From positions 329,257-393,256 of the forward strand of contig JBBRYS010000006.1 in assembly GCA_038237475.1 (NCBI GenBank): a stretch of 64,000 bases of DNA. Reading direction: 5' to 3'. Position 1 is the stretch's first letter, and every line of letters begins with the position of its first letter. The notes under the pieces were generated by a model. The model had not been told where the DNA came from. It worked only from the letters and a program-made list of their open reading frames with translations, and made no database searches. The stretch comes from JAOAPY01 sp038237475 (GTDB taxonomy: Bacteria > Acidobacteriota > Blastocatellia > Pyrinomonadales > Pyrinomonadaceae). The position numbers and the translations under genes are program-made. Of this stretch, positions 40,917-49,862 are shown piece after piece.

Positions 40917-42740
40917 TTAAGGCTGTTCCAGTTTCTTCTTACCTTCCAGCGCTGCCTGGTAAGCGCCGCCGCGCACATCCCCAATTTTTATAGCCGCTTC
41001 AAATTCACCGGCAGCCTCGGTTTTGTGATCGAGAAAAGCATGAATACGTCCCATGGCTTCATGAGCTCGGGACATCAGAGCGGGATCCGTTTCCGACGAC
41101 GAGGCCTGGATGGCCAAACGGTAATTTGTCAACGCACCCTGCAGGCGGCGATCACGTACCTCTTCATCGGTGGCGTCGGCAGCGGCGACGCTGCTTGTCT
41201 GGGCAATCGCGAAAAAGACTCGAGGCTCACCCGGAAACTCTTTCAGCAAATCGCGCAAACGCAAATCAGCGCCGTTGTAGTCTTTCTGCCGCAGAGTCTG
41301 CTCGATCTCTGAAAGTGCCTTGACCAGGGCACTGGAATTTGCACTTTCGGCCGTGGTTGAAACCGGAGTCTCTGCTTGTATGGTCCTGGCTTTTCGTAAG
41401 GCAAGGGCGCGCGCGCGGGCCTCTGCATATTCGGCCGGCCGTTTGGTTTCTTTGGCCGGATCGAACGAAGCGATCATGTCGGGAAAGAAGTTAACGATAT
41501 CAAAACCCGAAGCTTCGATTCCTTCGAGTTGCTCAGCAAAATAGAAGGCCAGTACCGCTCCACCTTCATACTCGTCAGCGAGTTGTGCGACTGTCTCGTC
41601 CTTAATGGTATTGAGCGTGGCCTGGGTTTCTCTGATGATTGCGTTCCTCGCGGCGGCGTCCTTCGCGGTCGCCAGCCGGTCACGATTTTCCAAAGCCAGC
41701 CTTTGCAGCTTTATTGCTTCGCTATAACGAGCGTCAGAAGCGCCTACGAGAGATCGAGAAACAGCGATGAAGACGTCGGGTGTCACACTCTCGTGATCGC
41801 TCTCGCGCTCCTTTAGCAGCTGGCGCAAAGGTTCTCGACGAGCTGCAATTTCTTTATTAAAACGCAGCATCATGGGATCGATGACAAACCTCAGATACGC
41901 GCGGCGCAGTTCCGAGGCAGCAGGGTCAGTCCCCTCGGGGACGATGGCGTAATAATCGTCAGCGATAACGCGCAAATTGATCGTCCCCGGCGCGGCCAGT
42001 AAATCGGGAACGATGTTGAAATGTCTTTCGTGTTCGCGCAGGGCGTAAACGCGGGGCGCATTATTTTTTTTCCTGGCGCTGGGTGCTCTGACAAGCACGC
42101 GTTCGTTGTTGACCAGCATGGGACGCGTGTGCAGGTAGGACAAAACGGACCGCACCAACTCAGCAGTCGGAGGTCGCAGGCGATCGCTTTCTGCCTGATA
42201 GGCGCGCAGATATAGTGGTAACCGCTCATCAATGCCTGAGCGCCGATAGAACTCGCGCAGGACGGGTACAAAGTCGAGCACTTCGAGCACCCCTGCCGGC
42301 AGATCCTCGGAACGTTCCGGAGCGTCCAGTGTGGGCGGAGGCCCGAGCACAAACGCGAGCGATACATAGCGGGCTGCCTGTTCCGCAGGCGTAGCCGGCT
42401 TCGGAAGCTTGTTGCGTTCATAGAAACCACGCAAACGCTCGCGCACTCCTGGATCCAGTTCGCTCTGATCTTTTCTGACTCGCGCACGAAAGACTGAGGC
42501 TGCACGCCCGGCCGGAAGGGGATCGAACCCCGCTGCATCCAGCGCTGCCATCACCACGATCAAACGTGGATCAGACTGGAAGGCGACACCGTAGTCGGCA
42601 AAGCTGAAAGTATTGTCAGGTCGCGCCGCTTGGGCGGTGCGAGATGGGCCGGATACGGGGGGAGTTTGTGCGCCCGCGGAGCCGCCAGGCAGCAGTATGA
42701 AACAGGCGACGATTAGTGAATAGCGTCTAACTTGGGTCAT
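40917..42740 (-). CDS. Large secreted protein with TPR-like C-terminus
   Basis: A 607-residue protein. The signal peptide (SLIVACFILLPGGSAGAQ) is followed by a long helical domain (AALDAAGFDPLPAGRAASVF; LRGFYERNKLPKPATPAEQA) and HFNIVPDLLAAPGTINLRVI near 235, which resembles the DUF4932-type pattern of putative secreted peptidases but without a clear zinc motif. The last about 130 residues look like TPR helices (KDYNGADLRLRDLLKEFPGE; ALMSRAHEAMGRIHAFLDHK). It is monocistronic. Function unknown. Confidence 0.65.
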   Translation of the reverse strand: MTQVRRYSLIVACFILLPGGSAGAQTPPVSGPSRTAQAARPDNTFSFADYGVAFQSDPRLIVVMAALDAAGFDPLPAGRAASVFRARVRKDQSELDPGVRERLRGFYERNKLPKPATPAEQAARYVSLAFVLGPPPTLDAPERSEDLPAGVLEVLDFVPVLREFYRRSGIDERLPLYLRAYQAESDRLRPPTAELVRSVLSYLHTRPMLVNNERVLVRAPSARKKNNAPRVYALREHERHFNIVPDLLAAPGTINLRVIADDYYAIVPEGTDPAASELRRAYLRFVIDPMMLRFNKEIAARREPLRQLLKERESDHESVTPDVFIAVSRSLVGASDARYSEAIKLQRLALENRDRLATAKDAAARNAIIRETQATLNTIKDETVAQLADEYEGGAVLAFYFAEQLEGIEASGFDIVNFFPDMIASFDPAKETKRPAEYAEARARALALRKARTIQAETPVSTTAESANSSALVKALSEIEQTLRQKDYNGADLRLRDLLKEFPGEPRVFFAIAQTSSVAAADATDEEVRDRRLQGALTNYRLAIQASSSETDPALMSRAHEAMGRIHAFLDHKTEAAGEFEAAIKIGDVRGGAYQAALEGKKKLEQP

Positions 42741-42833
42741 GAAATCTTAGATCCTTAAACCAATTGAAAATCTAATCCTTAATTCTTACTGGTGTTTTGA
42801 AAACGGGCGGGTTTCCCGCGAGCCTCCAGGGCC

Positions 42834-43295
42834 TCACTTATTCTTACGATGACGACGCAGCGCCCACAATGTTAGCGGATACGTGCCGGTCGAACAAACG
42901 ACCGAAAGTAGCGTGCCGCCGATGGCAAAAGGCCCAACAATGTCCCAGCTGTGCTTAAAGACGCGAGCGTAATAATCACCCGTTAAGAGATGCGGATTTC
43001 TAAGCAATTCGATGCCCTCAGGCGGCATTCTCAGGGGCCGTCCCAGCAGTAGAGCTCCAAGGGCATACGAAGTGAGAATAATAGGCACCAGCGTCAGGAA
43101 TGGATTATTGACGTACGTGCCGAGATAAATCGCCACTTTGTTGAAGCGAAAGAGGAACGCGACCAGCGTCGCGAGAATTGTATGCAGACCAAGGAGTGGC
43201 GAGAAAGCTATGAAGACGCCGACTGAAAAGGCAAGTGCGGTACGCTCGGGCGGATCATCTATCGCAAGCAGACGACGAAAAGCAGCACGAAACAT
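42834..43295 (-). CDS. DUF2062 domain-containing membrane protein
   Basis: A 153-residue protein. DUF2062 features: PERTALAFSVGVFIAFSPLL, GLHTILATLVAFLFRFNKVA, IYLGTYVNNPFLTLVPIILT. The 'G.fi.fsP..G.h.......RlN...' and 'NP.T..p' patterns are characteristic. There are three or four hydrophobic segments. The family is often linked to glycosyltransferases or is free-standing; its role is unknown. It lies upstream of the secreted 607-residue gene on the same strand, with a 93-base gap. Confidence 0.86.
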   Translation of the reverse strand: MFRAAFRRLLAIDDPPERTALAFSVGVFIAFSPLLGLHTILATLVAFLFRFNKVAIYLGTYVNNPFLTLVPIILTSYALGALLLGRPLRMPPEGIELLRNPHLLTGDYYARVFKHSWDIVGPFAIGGTLLSVVCSTGTYPLTLWALRRHRKNK

Positions 43296-43368
43296 TCAAT
43301 TAGATTCAAGTCGGAAGTTGCGAGTTCCGAGTGCTGACTCGGAACCCGGAGCTCGCAATTCCACCACT

Positions 43369-43716
43369 TCACTGAAAGCTATTGAGCGCTTCGGCTTCAC
43401 TTTCGAAGCTGTCGAAAACTGTCAGCAGTTTCGTGATAACCAGCAGATCCTGAATCTTATCCGTCAGATTCAACAGCTTAAGTTGTCCTCCGGCACGGGT
43501 GACGGTGGTGTAGTTAGCGATCAACTCGCCGATACCGCTTGAATCCATATATTTGACGCCGGCCAGGTTCAGCAAGATCTTATTCTTGCCGCCATCTGAT
43601 AGACCGCGAATGGCGTCACGCATGGTGATACTGCCTTCCCCAATCCGTACCGCGCCGGTCAAGTCCAGAATGATTACATCTCCGGCATGACGTTCTTTGA
43701 CATCGAGCTCTGCCAT
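43369..43716 (-). CDS. STAS-domain anti-sigma factor antagonist, copy B
   Basis: A 115-residue protein with the single STAS fold. The phosphorylatable serine lies in VKYMDSSGIGELIANYTTVT at about 54-73. The end (LVITKLLTVFDSFESEAEAL) is typical of SpoIIAA/RsbV. It is a close paralogue of the gene at 43810, with the same length and most residues conserved (ITKLLTVFD, LLNLAGV, LKLLNLT). With the RsbW-like kinase at 44258 it forms a partner-switching module that releases a sigma factor or another target under stress (family knowledge). The sigma factor is not in the window. Confidence 0.93.
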   Translation of the reverse strand: MAELDVKERHAGDVIILDLTGAVRIGEGSITMRDAIRGLSDGGKNKILLNLAGVKYMDSSGIGELIANYTTVTRAGGQLKLLNLTDKIQDLLVITKLLTVFDSFESEAEALNSFQ

Positions 43717-43809
43717 TTTGTTCTCTCCTTAAAAAGTCCGCTAAGCGTCAGCATGCGTCCCGGTCCCTGTTAGCGAACCCGCCAGACACGAAAGGCTGGT
43801 CCCGACGCT

Positions 43810-44157
43810 TTATTTGAAGCCGTTAAGGGCTTCGGATTCGCTTTCATACACGTCAAAGACAGTCAGCAACTTGGTGATAGCGAGCAAGTCCTGCAGCTTT
43901 TGTGTCAGGTTCAGCAATTTCAATTGGCCGGCTTCCTTTTCGATAGCCGTGTAGCTGGAAACCAGTTCGCCGATTCCACTCGAGTCGATATAGCCGACAC
44001 CGGCAAGATTCAAGAGGACCCGCTTCTTGCCTTCTTCGAGTAAGCGCCGGATTGCAGTTCGCAGCGCGACGCTACCTTCGCCAATTGTTATCTTTCCATC
44101 CATGTCGAGGACGGTAATATCACCGGCCTGACGTTCTTTAATATTGAGTTCTGCCAT
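43810..44157 (-). CDS. STAS-domain anti-sigma factor antagonist, copy A
   Basis: A 115-residue STAS protein with VGYIDSSGIGELVSSYTAIE carrying the switch serine. It is closely related to the copy at 43369; differences cluster at about 13-45 (IGEGSVALRTAIRRLLEEGK against IGEGSITMRDAIRGLSDGGK) and 68-77, i.e. on the surface likely to meet partners. It is 93 bases from copy B and 100 bases downstream of the RsbW-like gene. The duplication may give two inputs into one kinase (inference). Confidence 0.93.
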   Translation of the reverse strand: MAELNIKERQAGDITVLDMDGKITIGEGSVALRTAIRRLLEEGKKRVLLNLAGVGYIDSSGIGELVSSYTAIEKEAGQLKLLNLTQKLQDLLAITKLLTVFDVYESESEALNGFK

Positions 44158-44257
44158 GATTCAGATTCTCCTGTGATGAAACTACAACCCCGGGACCTGG
44201 GGTTTTAGACCGCGGGTCCTCAGGGTCCTAAAAGTCAATTCCAGATTCAATACGCAA

Positions 44258-44671
44258 TCAAAACTTCTTACTCATCCTGACGGTGGTTCCGCCTTCGGGC
44301 CGAATGAGCCACTCCACGTTGTCCATAAAAGTGCGCATGAAGAAGATACCACGGCCTGAGGATTTCAGGATATTTTCTGTCTCAGTTGGATTAGGAACTT
44401 CCTGGGGATTGAAACCGGCGCCTTCGTCGTGCACGCTCATTTCAAGCGAACTGGGCGAACATTCTATCTTGATGCGTACCTGTTTACCTTCGTCCTGCTG
44501 GTTCCCATGAACAATTGCATTTGTCACCGCCTCGCGGACAGCCATGTCAATGCCAAAAGCCACTTCTTCACTGATGCCCGATCGCTGCAGTATCGCGGCA
44601 ACAGCAACAGCGGCTTGCTCGACGGATTCTATTCGACCAGGAAGCGTGAGTTCAGTTGTTTCTACGGTCAC
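44258..44671 (-). CDS. Anti-sigma factor serine kinase (RsbW/SpoIIAB-like ATP-binding protein)
   Basis: About 137 residues if started at GTG 44671, where TVETTELTLPGRIESVEQAA begins the usual domain. An in-frame start at 44839 would add 56 residues of atypical sequence. HATPase boxes: FGIDMAVREAVTNAIVHGNQ (N box), SVHDEGAGFNPQEVP (G1) and SSGRGIFFMRTFMDNVEW (G2). It phosphorylates the STAS antagonists and holds a target such as a sigma factor. It is the first of three minus-strand genes in the module. Confidence 0.87.
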   Translation of the reverse strand: MTVETTELTLPGRIESVEQAAVAVAAILQRSGISEEVAFGIDMAVREAVTNAIVHGNQQDEGKQVRIKIECSPSSLEMSVHDEGAGFNPQEVPNPTETENILKSSGRGIFFMRTFMDNVEWLIRPEGGTTVRMSKKF

Positions 44672-44944
44672 AATTAATAGCGCGGGCCTCTCCCAGCCGT
44701 TGCGCAAGGCCAACTGCAAAAAGTTCAAGCTACCCGGAAGTTCGAGGGTGTAACACGCTGGCTGGGGGCATGTCAAGAAAAGGGCGGTCCGGATCCGGTA
44801 CCTCGCGCTGAGAAAGTCTGCCAGTTGCTTCACAGTCAAAATTGTCCGTCCTTACCGTGCCAGCGGAACGGCAGAGATTCGGCACGTCCCGAAACTCTTC
44901 CTCTTTGCCTTCATCGATATTGGTCCGCAGGTTAAGATGGCGCG

Positions 44945-46807
44945 ATGAAAATTCAACCGGCCAGCCGCCTGCGCGGACGTTTGAGCGTTCCGGGAGACAA
45001 GTCGATTTCCCATCGAGCGGCAATTATTGGAGCTTTGGCGGCAGGCACGACCACGATTGAGAATTACTCGACCAGCCGGGACTGTGCCTCCACGCTCTCT
45101 TGTTTGCAGAGTCTTGGTGTGGCACTGCAGCGTCACGGCAATGTAGTCCAGATCCACGGCAAGGGGCTGAGGGGTCTGCGCGCCGCGACTGCGCCGCTTG
45201 ACTGCGGCAACAGTGGTTCAACCATGCGTATGCTGGCAGGGGTTTTGTCCGGGCAGGACTTCGACTCGGTTCTCATCGGTGATGATTCCTTATCCGCGCG
45301 TCCAATGCGCCGGGTCATCGAACCTCTGACTCAAATGGGCGCTCAGATTTCTGCGTCTGGTGACCGGCCGCCGCTGCACATTACAGGCTCAAACTCGCTG
45401 CAGCCGATTAACTATGAACTACCGGTCGCCAGCGCCCAGGTAAAATCATGTGTGCTGCTCGCCGGACTAATCACTGCAGGCCGCACCGAAGTGATTGAAA
45501 GCCTCGGTCTCACTCGCGATCATACCGAGCGCATGTTGCGCTGGTTCGGTGTTCCGCTCGAGAGCGGCGTGCGAGATGATGGCGCGCCAACCGTCGCTAT
45601 CGAGGGTCCGGTCAGCTACAACGGCAGAGAAGTGAGTATCCCGGGCGATATTTCTTCTGCGGCTTTTCTACTCGGGGCGGCGGCTCTGTTGCCCGGTTCC
45701 AGCTTGCGGATTGACCGGGTGGGCTTGAATCCCACTCGGGCGCAGATCCTGACGTTGCTTACCGAGTTAGGCTTGAACATACAGGCCAGCAACACACGCG
45801 AGGATTGTAACGAGCCGTCGGGTGATATCCTTATCAACGGCATAACAGATGCACTCGTGTTTAGTGATCGACCCAGGCATCGTGTCGCTGGTTCGCTCAT
45901 CGCGCAGTTGATAGACGAGTTGCCTTTGCTTGCCGTCATGGGCAGCCAACTTGCGGGAGGTCTCGAGATACGCGATGCGGCAGAACTTCGGCTAAAAGAA
46001 ACTGATCGACTCGCCGCCACTATCACTAATCTGCGCGCCATGGGCGTCGAGGTCGAAGAGTTTGACGACGGTCTGGCGGTCAGTGGTCCAACGCGTCTTA
46101 AAGGAGCGCGGCTTCAGTCATTCGGCGACCACCGCATCGCGATGGCTTTCACGGTCGGAGCGTTGCTTGCCGAGGGCGAATCCGAACTTGATGGAGCGGA
46201 CGACGTCGGAGTTTCGTTTCCGGAATTCTTTGATCTCCTGAGCTCAGTGCTTGAGAAAACCAGAACCCACGTGCTTTCTATGATGCGACCAATTGTCATC
46301 ACCGGATTCATGGCCGCCGGCAAGACCACTGTGGCAAAAGCCCTGGGCCGTTTGCTGCAATGCGCCGTGATCGATCTCGATCAGCTGATAACCGATTCAG
46401 AAAACCGCTCGCCGCAACAACTGATCGAAGAAGACGGAGAAGAAGCTTTTCGAGTGATCGAAACCTCACACCTGCAGGCGGCGCTCAGTGCAGGTCCGTC
46501 GCTGGTGATCGCCCTGGGCGGGGGCGCCTGGACCCGGCAAATCAACCAGGATCTAATCGCAGCTCACGAAGGCCTGACCATCTGGCTCGACGCGCCCTTC
46601 GACTTATGCTGGCAGAGAATCAGCACTGACGAGGTGGGCCGGCCACTGGCCCCAACCCGGGAGCAGGCCCGCAGGCTGTACCATGAACGGCGCGGCTTTT
46701 ACGAACACGCTACATGGCGCCTGGAAGCCGACGGCAGCGCCGCTGCCGAAACCCTGGCCGCAGGAATCGCCTCCAAAGTTCTCTCCAATGATGCAGCAGA
46801 ACCTTGA
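44945..46807 (+). CDS. aroA-aroK: Fused EPSP synthase - shikimate kinase
   Basis: A 620-residue protein that performs two steps of the shikimate pathway. The EPSP synthase part (1-440) shows RLSVPGDKSISHRAAIIGAL, PLDCGNSGSTMRMLAG, VPGDISSAAFLLGAAA-like strands (SIPGDISSAAFLLGA), LKETDRLAATITNLRAMGVE and FGDHRIAMAFTVGA. Immediately after KTRTHVLSMMRPIVITGFMA comes shikimate kinase with Walker A GFMAAGKTTVAKALG, DLDQLI, ALGGGAW, and the lid GRPLAPTREQARRLYHERRG. The join is in frame and has no stop. An internal ATG at about 46281 could also allow separate kinase translation. The fused order AroA-AroK is that within the fungal AROM protein, but is uncommon alone in bacteria. Confidence 0.9.
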   Translation: MKIQPASRLRGRLSVPGDKSISHRAAIIGALAAGTTTIENYSTSRDCASTLSCLQSLGVALQRHGNVVQIHGKGLRGLRAATAPLDCGNSGSTMRMLAGVLSGQDFDSVLIGDDSLSARPMRRVIEPLTQMGAQISASGDRPPLHITGSNSLQPINYELPVASAQVKSCVLLAGLITAGRTEVIESLGLTRDHTERMLRWFGVPLESGVRDDGAPTVAIEGPVSYNGREVSIPGDISSAAFLLGAAALLPGSSLRIDRVGLNPTRAQILTLLTELGLNIQASNTREDCNEPSGDILINGITDALVFSDRPRHRVAGSLIAQLIDELPLLAVMGSQLAGGLEIRDAAELRLKETDRLAATITNLRAMGVEVEEFDDGLAVSGPTRLKGARLQSFGDHRIAMAFTVGALLAEGESELDGADDVGVSFPEFFDLLSSVLEKTRTHVLSMMRPIVITGFMAAGKTTVAKALGRLLQCAVIDLDQLITDSENRSPQQLIEEDGEEAFRVIETSHLQAALSAGPSLVIALGGGAWTRQINQDLIAAHEGLTIWLDAPFDLCWQRISTDEVGRPLAPTREQARRLYHERRGFYEHATWRLEADGSAAAETLAAGIASKVLSNDAAEP

Positions 46808-47001
46808 TGCCAGCGTCGTTTGGCTCCTGCTCGCTGCCCGAATCTGGCCGCTCCCTAAAATACTGGCAAGGTTCCAATTCTGGTGCTAGAATCCGCCCGA
46901 CGATCCTCTAAACAGCAGGATGTATTTAATTCGAAGTCAGCGAAGACTAGACTGCTGGAAGTTACCTAACCCGAAGCTTCAAAAATTAGGAGGCTTTCCC
47001 T

Positions 47002-48729
47002 GTGGGTTCCCCCTTAATCGTCCTGACGGCTTCTTCCACCGAAGCGAGTGAGTGGCATCACAGCATCTGGCAACAGATGATGTCAGCCACGGTCCCGCAA
47101 AAATTCGCCAACACCTTCTTCAATAAAGTTTCGTTTGAAAACGAATCATGGCCCGACGGCCGGGCCAGGTACGTGCCGAATGGTCTGCGCATGGTCGAGA
47201 CGTTGCTGCTCCGTGAGTACGCGGAAGACGATGTCGTGACGTGCTATGTGGATAAACTCGACCAGTTCGTAGGCCCGGAAACGAAGGTGCTCGCCATTCA
47301 CGCGCATAACCCCCTGGGCATCTCGTATGCGACGGATGTCTATGCCAAGATTTTTGGCGAGAACCTGATGCCGCTTAACGCGCATGAGTTTCTAAAAATC
47401 GTTAAGCATCCCATCATCGAAAAGTACCAGCCGAAAATCGTAGTCGGCGGGCCCGGCGCCTGGCAGCTCGAACGCGCGAATCGGCTCGATGAGTTCAAGA
47501 TCGATTACCTGATCGATGGCGAGGTTGAGCGCGCCTTCAGCGATCTCTTCCGGCGTATCATGGAGGGAGATCCAACCCTCCCGCGCATCATCAAAGTCCC
47601 CAAAGCAATGCAGGCCACGGTTGAAGAAATCCCGGTGGTGCGTCATCGCTCGACTTTCGGCGTGGTGGAAATCACGCGTGGCTGTGGTCGGGGCTGCCAG
47701 TTCTGCGGCCCGGCAACGAAAGTCGGCCGCTCGTTTCCACTTGAACACATTATCGAGAGCGTAAAGGTCAATGCCGGCGAAGGCGCCACTGAAATCATGA
47801 TCTCTTCGGAGGACATGTTTCTCTATGAACAGCTGCCTAACTTTGAAACCAATGTTCCGGCGCTCGAGGCGCTCTTCAAAGGGATCATCAGCGTTCCCGG
47901 TATCGAGACGATTCAGACTTCGCATATCACGATGGCGCCGGTGGTCAAGGATCCCAGCATCATTGAGCGTCTGACGCCATACCTCGTGCCCTATTCGCAT
48001 GTGCAGCACAAGGATTCCACCGATCCCGATCGGCGGGCAGCTGATCCGATCATCGGGCTGGAAACGGGGAGCGCTCGCCTGTTCAATACATTCATGAAAG
48101 GCAAGGCCTATCCTTACAAATCGCATCAGTGGCGTGATGTGGTGCTCAAGGGAATGGAAATCCTGAACCGGAATAACTGGTTCCCGTTCTGCACTTTTAT
48201 CATCGGCCTGCCCGGAGAGACCGATGCGGATACCAAAGAATCGCTCGATCTGCTGTACGATCTGCGCGATGCCAAAGGCACATTTGTGCCGACTTTTTTC
48301 GTGCCGCTTGAAGACACGCGCATGCAAAAGAAATCCAGCGCCAAGCTAATCGAGATGACCGATCTGCAGTGGGAGTTCTTCTTCACCTGCTGGAAGTACA
48401 ATCTGGAATTTTGGTTCCGCGGCACATTCGCGAATACAAAGTTCACGGTGGGCGTACCGCTCTACTACAAGATGCTTGGCAAGAAGCTGTTCGGCGAAGG
48501 AATCAAGTATCCGCTCTGGCGCTTTGCCGGTGTCCCGGACCGTCTAATACGCAAGCACATGTATCTGGACTTCACTGGTTACAAGAGAAACCGCAACGGC
48601 ATGAGGCCCTTCGAGAAGGAAATCGTGCCCGGCTTCCAAAGCGTGCGCGAGCAGGGACTCAACCTGATTGATGCCAGCCAGCTACATCATTTCAAGCCGG
48701 CGGAACCAGCCCACGCCTCGGGGGATTGA
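47002..48729 (+). CDS. B12-binding domain radical SAM protein
   Basis: A 575-residue protein with a GTG start behind AGGAGG. The N-terminal cobalamin-binding-like domain covers about 45-200 (KVLAIHAHNPLGISYATDVY, VVGGPGAWQLERANRLDEFK, DYLIDGEVERAFSDLFRRIM). The radical SAM domain begins at about 212 with EITRGCGRGCQFCGPATKVG (CxxxCxxC) and continues with IGLETGSARLFNTFMKGKAY and CTFIIGLPGETDADTKESLD. It belongs to the B12-radical SAM class that methylates or rearranges unactivated carbon; the substrate cannot be told. It is monocistronic, and a REPIN-like repeat separates it from the convergent phhA. Confidence 0.88.
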   Translation: MGSPLIVLTASSTEASEWHHSIWQQMMSATVPQKFANTFFNKVSFENESWPDGRARYVPNGLRMVETLLLREYAEDDVVTCYVDKLDQFVGPETKVLAIHAHNPLGISYATDVYAKIFGENLMPLNAHEFLKIVKHPIIEKYQPKIVVGGPGAWQLERANRLDEFKIDYLIDGEVERAFSDLFRRIMEGDPTLPRIIKVPKAMQATVEEIPVVRHRSTFGVVEITRGCGRGCQFCGPATKVGRSFPLEHIIESVKVNAGEGATEIMISSEDMFLYEQLPNFETNVPALEALFKGIISVPGIETIQTSHITMAPVVKDPSIIERLTPYLVPYSHVQHKDSTDPDRRAADPIIGLETGSARLFNTFMKGKAYPYKSHQWRDVVLKGMEILNRNNWFPFCTFIIGLPGETDADTKESLDLLYDLRDAKGTFVPTFFVPLEDTRMQKKSSAKLIEMTDLQWEFFFTCWKYNLEFWFRGTFANTKFTVGVPLYYKMLGKKLFGEGIKYPLWRFAGVPDRLIRKHMYLDFTGYKRNRNGMRPFEKEIVPGFQSVREQGLNLIDASQLHHFKPAEPAHASGD

Positions 48730-48748
48730 TTTCCCCGGAGCCTTCCTT

Positions 48749-48854
48749 CCTGGGACCGCACGCATCCTGCTTGCTTCAAGCTGCACACCTGGCCTCGTCC
48801 ATTTGACGAACCACCTCAATGAATCTTCAGCACGTTGGCACGCGCGCGGTCCCA
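48749..48854. repeat. REPIN-like inverted repeat doublet, copy 2
   Basis: Left arm CCTGGGACCGCACGCATCCT; right arm GCACGCGCGCGGTCCCAG. The spacer of about 60 bases is unrelated to the other copies. It sits between two convergent genes and ends four bases before the phhA stop codon. Confidence 0.75.
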
Positions 48855-48858
48855 GCGC

Positions 48859-49743
48859 TCAGCTCAAGTAAGCGCGGAGTGTTTCGTACATGGCCGTGAA
48901 CGACTCCGCGCAAAAGAGCACCGGCTGGTACCTCGTCGGATCATATTCACGGTGGGCCACTTCCAGGAGATCCAGCGGCTCCAGTTGCGCCCGATGCATG
49001 GCCTCGAGTTCTCCCGCAGACGACAACAGCCCCGTTCCGTAGGCTTTCAATTCTCCTGCTTCGCGAGTAACGCCAAACTCAATCGTAAACCAGTAGATGC
49101 GAGCCAATCGATCCAGCGCTGCAGCCGAAGTGCTTTGCTTGACGGCGACGCCGAAAAGACGGTTAAGCTCCGCCAGTTGTGGGCAGGCGAGCGTGACCCC
49201 ATGCCCGATTATTTCATGGACCACATCCGGCTCTGGCGTGTAGAGCGGAGTCGAGTGATGCCGAATATATTGAGTGCAGAGGAACACGCCATCGGCCAGT
49301 GACTCAAGAAAAACCCTCGGTTCAACCAACCCCGCAACTGGTTCAAGCCGAAAACCACTAATGGTTTGCACTCTTTCATTGACAGCGCCGAGTTGTGGAA
49401 TCCGATCGGTATCAAACTGCAATCGCTGCAAGGCCAGGAGGTATTCACCACACGCGTGCTTTTGCTGCGCCGGCTCGAGCGCTGCCCAGATCGTGCCCCA
49501 TACATTGTGTTCCTCTTTTGTGTATGAGGCGTTGGGTATGGGAGTTCCCGGCTGATAGTTCAGCGCAATTTCTGCAATGCGGTTGCGGCGGGCCCGGTAT
49601 TCAGCATCGCGAAACCCCGGATGGTCCGGATCGAGTTGGACGATCGTATTGCGATCAGCTGCGGGCTGCGGCGGTTGATCCGGGCTGGTCAGAATTCGCA
49701 CATCCACGTGATCAGCCAGGAGTGATGTGTGTTGCCTGCTCAT
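48859..49743 (-). CDS. phhA: Phenylalanine 4-monooxygenase (phenylalanine hydroxylase)
   Basis: A 294-residue protein. The iron ligands are visible: VVHEIIGHGVTLACPQLAEL (two His of HEIIGH) and, about 43 residues on, YWFTIEFGVTREAGELKAYG with the Glu. Other marks are NVWGTIWAALEPAQQKHACG and GFRLEPVAGLVEPRVFLESL. It converts phenylalanine to tyrosine with tetrahydropterin and O2, and would be a source of tyrosine. There is no regulatory ACT domain, as usual in bacterial forms. A full attenuator with a Tyr-rich leader lies upstream (49795-49964). Confidence 0.93.
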   Translation of the reverse strand: MSRQHTSLLADHVDVRILTSPDQPPQPAADRNTIVQLDPDHPGFRDAEYRARRNRIAEIALNYQPGTPIPNASYTKEEHNVWGTIWAALEPAQQKHACGEYLLALQRLQFDTDRIPQLGAVNERVQTISGFRLEPVAGLVEPRVFLESLADGVFLCTQYIRHHSTPLYTPEPDVVHEIIGHGVTLACPQLAELNRLFGVAVKQSTSAAALDRLARIYWFTIEFGVTREAGELKAYGTGLLSSAGELEAMHRAQLEPLDLLEVAHREYDPTRYQPVLFCAESFTAMYETLRAYLS

Positions 49744-49794
49744 GATGTGAACTCCTCTATTTCGACGAACTCATCGTGCTTAGGTATCGGATAC

Positions 49795-49843
49795 AAAAAA
49801 ACCGGCCACCGATCCTTCCAGTGGAAGGACCGATGGCCGGTTT
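49795..49843 (-). terminator. Attenuator terminator upstream of phhA (segments 3 and 4)
   Basis: On the minus strand a 21-bp stem with two G-U pairs, beginning AAACCGGCCATCGGTCCTTC and closing with GGAAGGATCGGTGGCCGG, has a 3-base loop (ACT) and is followed by a T tract of seven or more (49795-49801 region). It lies 52 bases before the phhA ATG. Segment 3 (GTCCTTCC, 49830-49823) can pair with leader segment 2, so the stem can be prevented from forming. Confidence 0.88.
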
Positions 49844-49862
49844 CCGGAAACTTGTCTTAGTG

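Noticed and set aside
46808..47001. Cobalamin riboswitch before the B12 radical SAM gene
   Set aside because: The stretch is under 200 bases and shows none of the conserved B12-box wording I would expect; no supporting structure was seen.
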